NCBI GenBank assembly: GCA_002917075.1 | Contig: NTMA01000008.1 | Location: forward strand, 558,001 to 622,000 | Direction of reading: 5' to 3' | DNA from: Hawksworthiomyces lignivorus | Taxonomy: Eukaryota; Ascomycota; Sordariomycetes; Ophiostomatales; Ophiostomataceae | Length of the DNA stretch: 64,000 nucleotides | Shown: piece after piece, positions 10,902 through 22,333 of the stretch | How positions within the stretch are numbered: the stretch's first letter is position 1 | Layout of the letters: each line of letters starts with the position of its first letter | The notes under the pieces: generated by a model | Database searches by the model: none | What the model was told of the DNA's origin: nothing | What the model saw: the letters and a program-made list of their open reading frames with translations, nothing else | Program-made: the position numbers and the translations under genes

Positions 10902-11044
10902 AAACTAAGTTGCTCAATACAATAAGTCCTTTCCACAATAGCCTCTAATGTATGTTTCTCAAACAAAGTAGACGAAACTTTAGGCATCTGTAGTTCATTG
11001 TCGTAAAAACAAAACGAGAGGATAACCGAAAAAGACATATTTAT

Positions 11045-12293
11045 TCATCTCTTCATAAATTCGGTCATTGCGTTCACAATCTCTAGACTCCGAGTCATGA
11101 CAATCTCGTGGCCACCGTCTAGCGTGACAACCTCCATCCCGTCGTCGCCCACAATGGCCCGCGCGTCTGCCACCAGCTCGTCCTTTACAATGACCGGGTC
11201 GTCCGCCCCTAGAAGGAGAAGTACTTTTCCCTGTGACAACCCCGGCTTTTGGCTTTCTTCATCTGCTGGCCGCTCTCTCCGCGCCGCGAGATGCCGGCCC
11301 AAGATCGTCCAGGTCTCGACCTGGTCGTAGATGGGCCCGTTGCGGATAGTGCTCATAAACGCCGGGACGAATCCCACATGGTTGTCGAGCTGCCAGGTGA
11401 AGACGGAGGCGACTGTGACGCTCGGTCTCCGCCTAGAGACGGGAGCATAGTCGAAGCCGTCGCCGCCGCTGGCATCGCTGTTATGCTGCTGCTTTACGGC
11501 AGCTGCCTGTGCGGATTTGGGCGGTTCCGGAGGGGGCCGCAGCCTCCGTGTCACCAGCACCTTGAGCAACCACTCTGGGAAAATGCCACGTGAGTACAGG
11601 AGCCGACTCTTCCAGCTGGTGTGCGACTTGAACCGGAGCAGCCCGCCCGGGGCGACTAGCGTGAGCGAGCGGACAAGATGCGGAAAGTAGCGGGTAAAAG
11701 TCGTCGACAATGCGCCGCCGAGAGAGTATCCCAGAAGGTGGAAGCCATTCGGCCCTGTCCAGCAGAGAGGGGACGATGCCAAGACTAGCAGAATTTGTGC
11801 GATATAAAGGCGCCTGTCGTAGGGGATGTCCTCCACTCCGTCCGACCAGCCACGGCCAAAATGATCTGTCTAGTCAGACTCAGTCGCTAGAGGATGACAG
11901 GGAAGGCAAAGATGGACAATCAGTAGACATACCAAACATCGTGACTCGGAATCCCTTGGCAACTAGCTCGTCCGCCACATTCCCCAGCGCCATAATGGGC
12001 GTGCCAATGCCCGGGAGAAGCAACACCTTTTCTCCCGATTCCGGTCCCCACTCATACACCTGGATGACTCCATAGGGCGTCTCGACGGCTCGGGCACCCG
12101 GATACAAGTCAGGAGGATACGGCAAGGTCGACGCGTCCTTTGGTGCAAGTTGCGATAAGACGTCTCGTGGCGACTTGAGAACCTGGGACCTTCTCTCCGA
12201 AAGACGAGCTGCGAGAAATTCACGCAGCCAATAGCCGAGGGATAAGCATGCTACGCCTACAAAAACATTTTTGCCAATCCGTGGAGGAGCCAT
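11045..12293 (-). CDS. Membrane-anchored alpha/beta-hydrolase
   Basis: Exons (minus order) 12293-11933 and 11865-11045; the 67-nt intron has GTATGT and GACAG ends and restores the diagnostic FDHFGRGWSD. The start is the ATG at 12293 (upstream in-frame codon is TTG). The 393-residue product has an N-terminal hydrophobic segment (about residues 8-22), an LLLPGIG oxyanion loop, the nucleophile elbow GYSLGG with Ser168, a late Asp in LGADDPV and His in DGGHEIV, so the catalytic triad looks complete. These enzymes hydrolyse ester or related bonds; the substrate is not evident. Neighbours give no pathway context. Confidence 0.85.
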
Positions 12294-13245
12294 CCTGCCG
12301 ATCTGCCCGACCACCCGGTAACCTGGAGAAAGATGGAAAGTCAAGACCGAAACCTCAACATTGGATATAAATCCGACTCGTTATCTTATGTACCTAGGTT
12401 CCGGTCGCGGAGGTTCGGAGTTTCCTCGGCTTACTGGATAAAGCCGCTACTACTAAGGAAGTGCATTGAGTTGGCGGCTTGTAGCGGCAAGGTGTTTGTG
12501 CCCAATGTAGAAAAGATGCAGTGTAGCTAACCTTGGGGGATGGCCCTTCTGTTGTTTGATTGCCCTTCTATCGCGATGCAGGCTGTTAAATTGTAATTAC
12601 CTATGGTAGAATCACATGCCGGCCGAAATCATTGCAGACCCTACGCTGCATTGGGTTCAACTTTCTTTAAGTACTAGAGTTGCGATAAAGCTAAGGACCT
12701 GTGAGAAGCAGATTGATTGTATATTACTGGTTTCTGTTACGCTGAGGATCCTTAGCCCAAGCAAAAAAAAAACAAAAAGTGGGGTTCTTTTCAACTATTG
12801 TTATTAACTAATAATCTCGGATTCAGTTGCTTGATTCGGTAATATATCGAGGAGCTAATAGACATTCGGGACACTTATTGTACTACAAAATTGGGCAGTT
12901 TGGAATTGATAAAAGGCGCTCGATCGTAAATTATCAATACAGCACACAGATAGATACACATAGGAGTCTAATATCACACCCTCTCCCATATGGCTCCCGC
13001 CGAGACCATAGCCGCCAGAGCATTGGCGGCCCGTACCGCCAGTTCCCTTTCTCCCCTTTCTCTACCGCAAATCTACTTGAGATCCCGTCCTTCTACGGCT
13101 TATTAGACTATCAGGTGGGTAGACATGAAAAAAAAAGGTTCCTTTTCTATTTTTCAGGAGAGATCTAGACACATGTTCGTATCAAACACGTTATTAACAG
13201 TAATTGACATTTTGACATACCGAAGTCGACAATATAATATCTGCT
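12294..13245. other. Intergenic; possible orphan first exon at 12990-13106
   Basis: No complete gene. A 38-codon frame from an ATG at 12990 is rich in Ala, Arg and Ser and lacks acidic residues after position 5, like a mitochondrial presequence; it ends at TAG 13104-13106 and a GTGGGT...TTTTCAG intron-like segment follows. I could not extend it into a protein, so it is left as a note. Confidence 0.3.
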
Positions 13246-14295
13246 CTAAAAGTCCTCCGGCAAGCCGACCAGCTTAATGCTAGCCTTCCAGAGTGCCGCT
13301 TCCTTCTCCGGATTGTAAGCCGACTTCGAATAGCCCTCAGCGATCATGGCCTCGGTCTCGTTAGGCGGGTTCTCGTCCACGGGCGGCGCGATGCGGCAGT
13401 CCTCGAGGAAGACGCCGCCCTTGCCCTCGAGCTCGCGTGCGACAGCGGCGAAGAGAGTGGTGGCGGCACCCTGCTCAGTGCTCTTCATGTAATTGGCTAC
13501 GCGAGGGATTGCCATGTTTTCCTCCATGTATTCGTTGCCCATGTGGCGCTGCAGCGGTGTAGCGATGCCGCCAGGCATGAGCGAATAGCCATGAATAACG
13601 CCGTTCTTGGTGTCGGCGCCGTAGAGGCGGTCCAGCTCGTTGGCCATGTAGATGTTGGCTAGCTTAGACGCTCCGTAGCCCGCCATTGGGGTGTAGGCGC
13701 CGGGCTTGGCCAGCTGCAGGTCGTCGAGGTAAAGCTCGCCCCAGCGGTGGCCCGAGCTGGAGACGTTGACGACGCGGCTAGCGAAGCCGGGGCTGGCCAG
13801 AGAGCCCTTGCGCAGCAGGTCGCGCAGCAGCCCAAACAAGTAAAAGTGCGCAAAGTGGTTGGTGCCGATCTGCGCCTCGAAGCCGTCCTTGGTCTCGGTG
13901 CGCTGCTGGATCATCATGACACCCGCGTTGTTGATCAGCAGGTTGATGCCGGCCGGCTCCGCCTTGATGATCTGCTCGGCCGCTGCCTTGACCGTCGACA
14001 AGTCCATCTGGTCCACGTACACCAGGTGCACCTTGCCCGAAGCCAGCAGCTCCGCGCCCAGCGCCTGCCTGGTCTTCTCCAGGTCGCGCGCCAGCGCGTA
14101 GACTGTGGCACCTGTGGCGGCCAGGGCGACAACTGTCGGTACGCCGATACCAGACGATGTGCCCGTCACCACGGCCACCTTGCCCACTAGATCGCCCTCG
14201 CGCTTCTCATCCTTAACAATCTGCAGGGCCGTAGGGCGGGCGTCGCCGGGGCCTGCCTGGGCTTCGATCTTGTGAACTGCTTCGTAGCGAGACAT
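13246..14295 (-). CDS. Short-chain dehydrogenase/reductase (retinol-dehydrogenase/WWOX-like)
   Basis: A single-exon gene of 349 residues, ATG at 14295, stop at 13246. The Rossmann fold shows TGTSSGIG at residues 44-51 (cofactor binding), NNAG at 122-125, the catalytic serine in NVSSSG (178-182) and Y207-x3-K211 in YGASK. The layout is that of classical NAD(P)H-dependent SDR enzymes that act on alcohol or carbonyl groups of small lipophilic substrates. Length is slightly above the family norm because of a 38-residue N-terminal lead without a transmembrane segment. GC content is high in third positions. The substrate is unknown. Confidence 0.9.
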   Translation of the reverse strand: MSRYEAVHKIEAQAGPGDARPTALQIVKDEKREGDLVGKVAVVTGTSSGIGVPTVVALAATGATVYALARDLEKTRQALGAELLASGKVHLVYVDQMDLSTVKAAAEQIIKAEPAGINLLINNAGVMMIQQRTETKDGFEAQIGTNHFAHFYLFGLLRDLLRKGSLASPGFASRVVNVSSSGHRWGELYLDDLQLAKPGAYTPMAGYGASKLANIYMANELDRLYGADTKNGVIHGYSLMPGGIATPLQRHMGNEYMEENMAIPRVANYMKSTEQGAATTLFAAVARELEGKGGVFLEDCRIAPPVDENPPNETEAMIAEGYSKSAYNPEKEAALWKASIKLVGLPEDF

Positions 14296-16253
14296 GTTGT
14301 GCTTTGAGAATAAGCTAGGAGAGAGCTTTAAGAGAAATCAGCAATCGAAGAGATTCAAGATGCTCAAAAGGAATCGGATCTTCTCTTTAAGAGAGTAACG
14401 TTATTGTAGTAGGTTTGGTTGAGGTGATAATAAGTTAAGAGCGAAGAGAGTTATGGGAGAAAAAGAATTTAAAGGAAATAGTAAAAAGGGCAGAATCTTT
14501 CGTTTTATATTTTGAGGAAGCGTGTGTAAACAACGAAAGTTCAATCATTGACATGAAGCATCAGAGAAGACGAAGCAAGCTCTTCTTTCTCGGACAACAA
14601 AAACAGTCCGTCCGGCAACTTCTTCGATATCATCTGAGTTTCTAGTAATATGCTACGGTAGCGCGCTCAAGATAACCGTTTCATAGATTACCAATATTGA
14701 AACCAAAGTGTCCTGTATAAGTGACTGTATTCGTATCGAAGCTTCTCATTCTCTTCTAGCTTCCGTGCGGCTTACACATTGAGGTTTGTACTTCGATGGA
14801 CGCGCTCCACAAAAGTCGAGTGAAATCAGGGCAGCCTAGCTGTTCTCGCACTCGTATCCAGAGCCTTCGGTAGATTTCGATAGTTTTTGGCGACGTGCAT
14901 TAGCTGCCGCGGCCTGTGAGCGAATGGCGCACGCTCTACACACAAAAGTTTTACCCACTCTAGCTGCAGGAACATGGCGATAATGGACTTATTCGGCGAA
15001 ATCAAGCTTAAATCCGCTCAGGCCTTATGTAGCCGGCTCTTTTCGTTTTCTTTAGCAACGTCTCCATCAAATACAGTGGCCAATTACCTTGTAGGATTAA
15101 AAGAGATGACGACAGCAGTTAGTAATACAGTGGTCGCTAGATCTCATGTTTGGAGCACTGCCGGTGTGAGTTTGCTAATAGCTGAGAAGTACCGGCTGCC
15201 TGGAGAGCCTTACAAATGTCTCCGGGAGATCGGTCTTCTAGCGCGGTGCTACATATATTGGATAACTACGGACTTGAATAACAACCCGGCGTAAGCAACG
15301 GCATAGGATATGCAAGACAGCCAAAAACAGATGTTGTATTCGTACATCTGCACATTATTACTGTAGGATGCCTCCAGAAAGTGGTCAAACTCCTGGTGAT
15401 AAGGGCAGCTTGATTGTGCCCAGCGAATGCCGATCAGGCGAACGTGTCATGTTTGCCGATTTTTTGAAGCTTTATTCAAAGAGCAACTACCAGTAAAAGG
15501 TTTCTGCCGCTGGAGAAGCGTATATGCGTAGGTTACAAGGCAAATACGGTAGGAGAATACAAACGAGCTCGGTCAGAAAGAAGCAGACGCTGTTTTGCTT
15601 ATTCTTACTGCATAGTGCGCCAACGTCAAATCGCGTCACAAATTACGTGAATTTACATTAATGGTGGCTTAGGCTCCGACATACATCAATCTCAATCGAC
15701 ACATGCGATCTTCTTTCAGCCATTTGATACGGTCTCCCAAGAAGACCCCGTCGGATTAGTGTTTTCTTTCAAAATATTTGAAGCAATCTCATTTTCAGAA
15801 GTGTGAGGCCTGGCTGTGTAATATTATGCTGAGACGTCACTGGTGAAAGCAGGAAAGATTAGCGTAGAGAAAAGGAAAAGATGAAATAGATCAGCGGCTT
15901 ATTACGAAGATGGCCATTAAGAAAATTGTCGCCCGTTATATCACATCCAAAGCACATCCATAAAGAGAAATAAGTGCGATGGTGTCCGTTGATGACATAA
16001 TGTTGTTAATGTTGGTTTCAACAATATGGCTAATGCGTAAGACCAAAATATTTTTTGATAAATGTGACTGCGTCTCAAGTTGCTAAAATAAAGTGCTTAC
16101 TTACATTACCTCTAACTACTACTACTACTCAGACTGTCTTATTTTGTACAATAATATCTTCACTTAATTAGGCGGTGGTTTCTGCCCCAGAGGGTTCCAC
16201 CTAGATTAGACGCAAATAGTCAGGATTGGCTAATAAATACGATTAAACACTAC
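14296..16253. other. 2-kb spacer, nothing convincing
   Basis: A 106-codon frame at 14974-15294 has no recognisable domain and no splice continuation. A short (ACT)n run lies near 16114-16129. The proximal part upstream of 14295 must hold the dehydrogenase promoter. Confidence 0.45.
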
Positions 16254-17990
16254 TTACATAACCTCAACCGCTTCAATATGTCCCCCGGTTTTCTCCAGTC
16301 TTTTCATTTGATGCACTGTCGCGGCAGTCATACCAGCGACATGAGCATCGTCGTAACGCTTCCGAGCAGCTCTGGCCCAGATTGGCGCTTCTGCATCGAA
16401 CAACAAATCCATATCTTCTAGGGCGACACCTTTGGTCTCGGGAACGAATAGATGTGCAAATATGAAAGCCACAACGATCCAAGCAGCGTAGAATAAGTAA
16501 GTACCGTAACCCATTGCGTTGATCATAAACGGGAGACTGTACACGACGGTGAATTGCCCTAGGTACTGCATGCAATTTGGAAACATCATAGCCAAACCAC
16601 GAACACGTGTTGGAAATGTTTCTGAGGCGAAAACCCACGGAATGCTAGTCCAACTGGCGCTGTTTGCGATGATGTAGATGTACACCATAGCCAACGAAGC
16701 TTGCGCGCCTGGCCCGCCGGCATTAGCACCAGCAATTTTGGAAAAGGCTCCGATGTAGAACATGCAGATAGCCATGACGACACATCCTACAAGAAGTGCC
16801 GGCCGACGTCCAAACCTGTCGACGATAAAGAAGGTGAAGATGGCACTGCTTAACATTTTAACAATACCATAGACGCCGGTCGCGAGAAGAGCAACTTGAG
16901 TGGACGAGTAACCAAGCCCTTTGAAGATTAAAGGCGAGAAGTAGTTCAAAGATCCAATTCTATGGAAGTTATAATTAGCCTTAACATTAACTCAGATAGG
17001 AGAAGAAATTATTTAGGAAACTGGTACTTACCCGGTTAATTGTTGTAGCAACATCAACAACACAGCAAGAATGACTCGATTTCTGACCCCCGGCGATAAA
17101 AGTTCTTTCCATAGTCGTCGATGACCTTGGTCACCGGCGTCCTCAAGTTCAAGGGCAATGCTGTTTTGAACCTCATTGATCTCCGAGTTGATAAAAGTGT
17201 GGTCCTCGGGAAGATTTCGAACCCAAGCGAGAGCCTTCCTCGCTTCGGCAGTACGGCCTTTACTTAAGAGCCATCTAGGTGACTCAATCATAAAGAACAT
17301 ACTGATGATACAACAACCCGCAGGTATAATTTGAAGAGCAACAGGGATGCGCCATTGGGTATTGTTCGAGGGTAAGTTCCGCTGTACTCCGTAATTAACC
17401 CAGAAGCCAATAACAAGCGCAATTTGAAGTACAATCTCAAACATTCCAACAAGGCGCCCCCTAATCGAGCTTGGCGAGCATTCTGCAATGTAAATAGGAA
17501 GCACCACCATGGACCCGCCAACGCCCAGTCCCGTGAAGGCACGACCGGTATAGAGCAGGCCGATATTGCCGATCATCTCAAAGACGCTGCCGATTATAAA
17601 GACACACATAGCAGCAATCAAGACAGGGCGACGACCAACACCAAGCAGAGAGCTAACAAAATAGCCAATAATACTGCCAAAGAAACCTCCCGTATGGAAA
17701 GTGGTAACGATGTTAGACTGCAAACCTGCTAGAACAGACGCCGTGGCCGTGTCGAGTCCGAATGCGCGCTCGAAGGATGGAAGTGCAAGCGTTCCTCCAA
17801 TAAACCCTGCATCATAGCCAAAACATGCGGCTGCCTGTTGTAGAGTAATTAGCTGAAGCGAGCCATAAGAAAAGCGTCTAGATTACAATACCCATGATAT
17901 AGAGAAAGCCAAGAGATACGGACGATATCCAAATATCTCTCTCGGAAGAGCATTCCCTTCCGGAACAGCGAAGGGATTAGACAACTTCAT
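16254..17990 (-). CDS. MFS sugar transporter
   Basis: Exons (minus order) 17990-17892, 17834-17032 and 16959-16254; introns of 57 and 72 nt start GTATTG and GTAAGT and end ACAG and ATAG, and the joins give SISW-AAACFGYDAG and QQLTG-IGSLNYFSPLIF, both standard in the family. The product is 535 residues with twelve predicted membrane helices, the loop-2 motif GVGRRPVL, ESPRWLLSKGR after helix 6, a second RFGRRPALL and the C-terminal PETKGVALEDMD. It belongs to the plasma-membrane sugar-porter family and should import a hexose, disaccharide or related polyol by proton symport; the exact sugar cannot be told. Confidence 0.92.
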
Positions 17991-19375
17991 GTTTTTATTG
18001 TTATATTTCAGAGAAATTATTTCTTGAAATGAAAGGGTGAGTAATAAAACATGCGAAAGAGGAGAATTTGAAGTAATAAATCACCTTACTCTGTAGAGGA
18101 CTGTGCCTTGGAAGTATTTATAACTGAAGCTTATCCCACTAAGGCATCCCCCGTGGGGGAAATTGTACCATTGAAAATTATGGGGTAGTTGATCCACATA
18201 GTTATTGAACAGGGTCGTCTACCGGCGCTATCTCTTGAACTATCAGCCTACGCTAGCACAATTTCTTCCGCAGTGTCTCCCTGGTAGACCCACAACGGAT
18301 AGTTGGTCACATCGGCTTTGCGATTGTAACGATTATGCTGCTCGAAGACGGATATCCGATGCTCGTCTAGTGCCTTGCGGGGCATCCTACTTTTTGAGGT
18401 ATATGTTTTAAAAAAAAAAAAAAAATCGTTGACAAAAAAAATCGTTGACAACCTTCGAAGTCATACTATTCAAATGCAAAGGCACTGAGCTTACCATCCA
18501 GTGATAAGTGGTAGACTTTTCCCTTCGTATATGTCATTGTGGCCTATCCATGGTTTGTGAAATATGTACATTTAGAGTCGACGATGAACTCATTTAGGCC
18601 CTTTAGAAGACTCAATATTTCTTCAAGCTGAATGTAGCTTAGATTTTCTTATTGAGAGATCAAAGCAAGAATCGATAATGTAGTTTAAGCTATGACTATA
18701 ATGCTTCACTCTGCTACATATTCTGTTGTGCGAAGATTTCTGCTGCTTTAATATGCGAATCAATTTGTGGTTTGTGGTAAGCTTTTATCCTTTCTCATAG
18801 CAAGATCATTTTAAATGTGGAAAAGAAATTTGTTCCGTTCGTCACTGCTGATAGCGCGTCCTCATAGACAAGGAACTATGCAAAAGCTGATCACTCCCCT
18901 CATTTCGCAAATCCGGCCGACTGACCGAAATTCCTGACGAAAAGGAACAACATGATTCTACGGAGTAGGCTAGTACAAAATTACGGACTGTCATTCGCCA
19001 AAGATACCCTCTGGAAATACCGTGTTAGGGAGGTCGCTGCGACCTCTTTTATTATATTTGATCTATCGGAAAGCCGAAACAAATCATTTTGATTTGTCAC
19101 ATTACTGAAGCATGAGCCATATCCAGTGATGCACCATGAATCAAGTCCATCAAGCGGCAATCCAAGTCATACATACGATGCTTGAGGCGTAATGAGAAAG
19201 GAAGTTACAGGTTAAAGGTAGGAAGGGCTGTTGTGGCCGCCGTTTTCAGTAGACGTGTGCGACCATTTTTGGCGTCGTCTGCAGTAAGGCATTTCGATGA
19301 CGGCACTTCCATTTGCATTTTATTCCCCATCATTTGAATATTGTTAATAAGAACTTACTAGAATGCCCTCACCAA
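17991..19375. other. Intergenic, AT-rich, with a short tandem repeat
   Basis: Promoter side of the sugar porter. A 16-bp unit AAAAAAAATCGTTGAC is repeated twice at 18418-18449. No gene recognised. Confidence 0.45.
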
Positions 19376-19620
19376 ATGTACATCTACATGGTCGATGCGC
19401 TGTGCACCGGCAAGACAATGCTCGTGAACAATCTCCGTCAGCACTTCAATACAAACCACTCATAATCTCCGAAGTGGCACGCAAAATGTTCAAGCGATAC
19501 AATTTCACTGCAGCGGATGTGATCATTCCGTCGCGAAGTCTCGAGCTTCAACGTCTCATTGTTTTAACTGTAGGTAAAATACTTCATCGGCGCTGGACTG
19601 GAAGTCGAGCTCTAGCTAAT
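19376..19620 (+). pseudogene. Relic of an AAA-type P-loop NTPase (NadR/AAA_28-like)
   Basis: The first frame (from about 19376) reads MYIYMVDALCTGKTMLVNNL and NLRQHF, a degraded Walker A (G-x4-GKT with the first glycine lost) and following helix; the next frame reads YKPLIISEVARKMFKRYNF and TAADVIIPSRSLELQRLI, the segment that follows Walker A in this family. The two parts are one base out of phase, the second stops soon after, and the rest of the domain is absent, so this is a truncated, frameshifted copy. Naming rests on remembered family consensus. Confidence 0.5.
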
Positions 19621-19654
19621 CACCCCAACAAGATCCCTTACAGACCCTCCAAGC

Positions 19655-21736
19655 TCAAGGCCCCCTTTGGACAGCATTCGCCGCTAGGTTTTCGACAACT
19701 GTGCGGCCCGTGAACTTCTGCCACAATAAATGGAGCCGAACCAAATGTTCTTTCCGAGGAGGGACTGGCAAGAGGCCAGCGGGCGCTTGATAGCCCTCGG
19801 GTGGTATAAGCAAAAGTGTGCTTTCTAATCGCTTCGGTAGAGGTGCCTTTCCGGAAGTCTCACTTAGGTCGATGATATTTGATAGCTGAACATTGCTCGC
19901 AACGCGAAGGATGGTTGAGAAGCTCGTCTTGTAGCCACCCTTTGCGGAATACACACGATGGAGACCGAGGAGAACCGATATCAGGGAGACCCCGATACCA
20001 ATGCCGTAGGCCAACCAGAGGATACTGGCCGAGTATGTATATTGATTCTGGGACACATATGCTGTAACCATGGTGTTTGGTTTGGTTTCATTTCTAGGGC
20101 ATAGATGCTGTTAGCTATATTGGCGACCAATGAGGGTTGGAATGATTTCAGAGACGGGATTGCAATATAGAACCAAGACTGACTGTAGCAGAAGAGTCTG
20201 TGATGCCAAACTTATTGTGGCATTGTGGAACATAGCTTCGAGTGTGTCCTTCATGCCGATACTGCTTCGATACGAGCCAAGGCCTCTAATCGGAACGCTA
20301 AGTGGTAACAGCTCATCTGAAGAGACCAACGATGTCATGATCATAGATGTGGCGATCGTGGGCGAACCGCCTAAATTATCAGCCACCGCAAATGAAATCG
20401 TGCCGGTAACATAATCCTGGAACGCATCCATGACTGCTAGGTAGGACCAATTGCGTATGTATGAGTAATCCAATGCAATGGCGCTGACGTAGAGAATGGC
20501 GTCCATGGTATGTACATACGACGAGATGGTCGATGACACGCTTTGGACGCCAGATTCGTAGCTGAAGTTGGCGGCGTAGGACGCGTTCCAAAGCTGGCAC
20601 TGGATCAGGGTCATGTTCGCTGAGCCATAGTATTCTGTTGCATTCGCATTCCCGATTACGGTGAGAGACACTGGAGAGCCCTGTATTCCTTTGGGCGGGT
20701 TGAAGCTGGTATCCCCGTTCGTGATAGCCCAAGGGTACGGGCTGGTCCCGGGCCACGAGATGTAGTAGTATTCTTGGCTTCCTCCGACCGAAGCGTTCTG
20801 GACCGTGTTGGACTGGTTCGTCCACAGAGAGGAGCCCTGTACTATCTCGTCGCACCGTAGAGCTGGCCCATGGAACTCGGTGGAGTAGGTCGAGTTTGGA
20901 AATGGAGCCGGTATGTCAACAACAGAGCCTGCGACAAGAGATTGCGTCACGGCTTTGCGCACGGGAGACAACGGGCCGCCGTAATTATAAGTTCCTGCTG
21001 AATCGTCATCTCTCCCGTCGGCCGTCTGTTCTGCGAAATTGTCATTCCCAAACGCAACAATCGGGATTGCCATCATAGTTGAGTTGTTCACCAGGACAGA
21101 CTGGATGTTAAGTTGAGCAGGGGCTATAATCGGTAAGAATGGTAGAAACCTGTGTAATTGTGAGCAAAGGAGCTGTAACACCCGGCAGAGGAATAAGCAT
21201 CTTTGAATCACGAAGTGATCTTACCATAGCAACAAGGCCAGTATCTCTGACCCAAAATATCGATACCACAGGCTAAGAGGCCAGATGTCTCGCAAGAAGA
21301 GGTGATCGAGCGTCTTCAAATCAGCAGGTTGTGCTTTGGCAGCCTTCCAACTAAGCTGTTCGTGCGTGGTCTTGATACTGACGCCAAGGAGAGCGGCAGT
21401 AATGGTAGCAAACAGGGTTCCAATGGCGATATTATATGACTGGCCGGACGCGTTTTGCAAAAAGCCAGGAATGCCCGTGTCAGCTGATGGGGGCACTGTG
21501 TTCACCAGGCTCTGGTAGAAGAAATGGTGCCCCATGGCGAAGGCGATAGCTGCCAGGAAACTGGCACTCAGACTAAAGGTGATAGTTTCGACCAATTGTC
21601 GAATCCAGCGCCAGACAGCTGTCGCGATGTTTTTGCTCTTGGTCCAGATCTTGACTATCCAGCCCCAAAGGGTCTTTGCAACATGTTTGCTCCATCTTCC
21701 GGCGTCCCTCGCAATAGCCTGGCTCTGCGTCCGCAT
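19655..21736 (-). CDS. Four-helix fungal membrane protein with large glycosylated loop
   Basis: Exons (minus order) 21736-21225, 21149-20184 and 20093-19655. Intron 1 (75 nt) runs GTAAGA to ACAG; intron 2 (90 nt) runs GTCAGT to CCCTAG with a CTAAC branch site and removes the only in-frame stop between the second and third parts, giving 638 residues. Hydrophobic segments lie near residues 54-72, 98-120, 160-180 and 515-540. Between helices 3 and 4 is a 330-residue loop with many N-x-S/T sites (for example NNST, NQSN, NASV, NATE, NMTL, NWSY), expected outside the cell or in the lumen. This matches a large Pezizomycotina family of unknown function, often auto-annotated as formylmethionine deformylase-like; no enzyme motif is visible. 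It is divergent from the gene at 22334. Confidence 0.75.
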
Positions 21737-22333
21737 GTTGATTGTCTAGTTCTAGAAGAGTTTCACCGTGTTTACGCTCACGGTCGAGACGTTGCCTGCA
21801 ATTGTTCCGGTGCGGCTCTAGATGCTGCTTGCAAGTTGCTGGCTTCGTGCTCGTATCGCTATTTCATCCGGCTTTCTTGGTCTGTCTCGGGATTTAGGCG
21901 TAGTGTACGAAATTCCTCCCTTTCACAGGTTCGTTTTCATTTTGGCCCCAGTGCGTAGGCACACGGATGCTTCTGGTTGTCAGACCGCCGCACGCTTCTT
22001 CCCCTTGTTGACCGGGCAAAACGCCAAATTGAGCGCAGCCTTGTGAGCTTCGGGCAGCAAAATGCCGATCCTAACTGCATTTGTGACAATTCAGTTGCAA
22101 TGTGAATCCTTCCGTTTTGAATACTACGCAACGATGCCTAATCGGTCGGTTCAAAGCGAGGGGAAAAGGAACAAGGCGGGACCGAACGCGACCGGGTGAG
22201 CGACACTCTGATTTGACATGCTGTTACGGTGGTGCCTTTCATATCAACTTCTCTCATCCGCTTTGTGACAATATCAAGTTCTGTCCAGACGAAAGCTTTT
22301 TGGCAGATTTAGAGACCCCGACTTCCAGCCACC
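21737..22333. promoter_or_regulatory. Shared upstream region of two divergent membrane/surface-protein genes
   Basis: 597 bp lie between the two start codons and must hold both promoters. No specific operator was identified. Confidence 0.4.

Noticed and set aside
13747..14190. 147-codon plus-strand frame rich in Arg, Gln and Leu
   Set aside because: Antisense shadow of the short-chain dehydrogenase.
14974..15294. 106-codon plus-strand frame
   Set aside because: No homology signal, no splice continuation, and composition is not clearly coding.
18410..18449. Poly-A run with duplicated ATCGTTGAC, considered as a retroelement tail
   Set aside because: No reverse-transcriptase sequence or target-site duplication nearby; a two-unit tandem slip is enough to explain it.
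20379..20855. 158-codon minus-strand frame
   Set aside because: Alternative frame of exon 2 of the membrane-protein gene; Arg/His-rich composition typical of a shadow.
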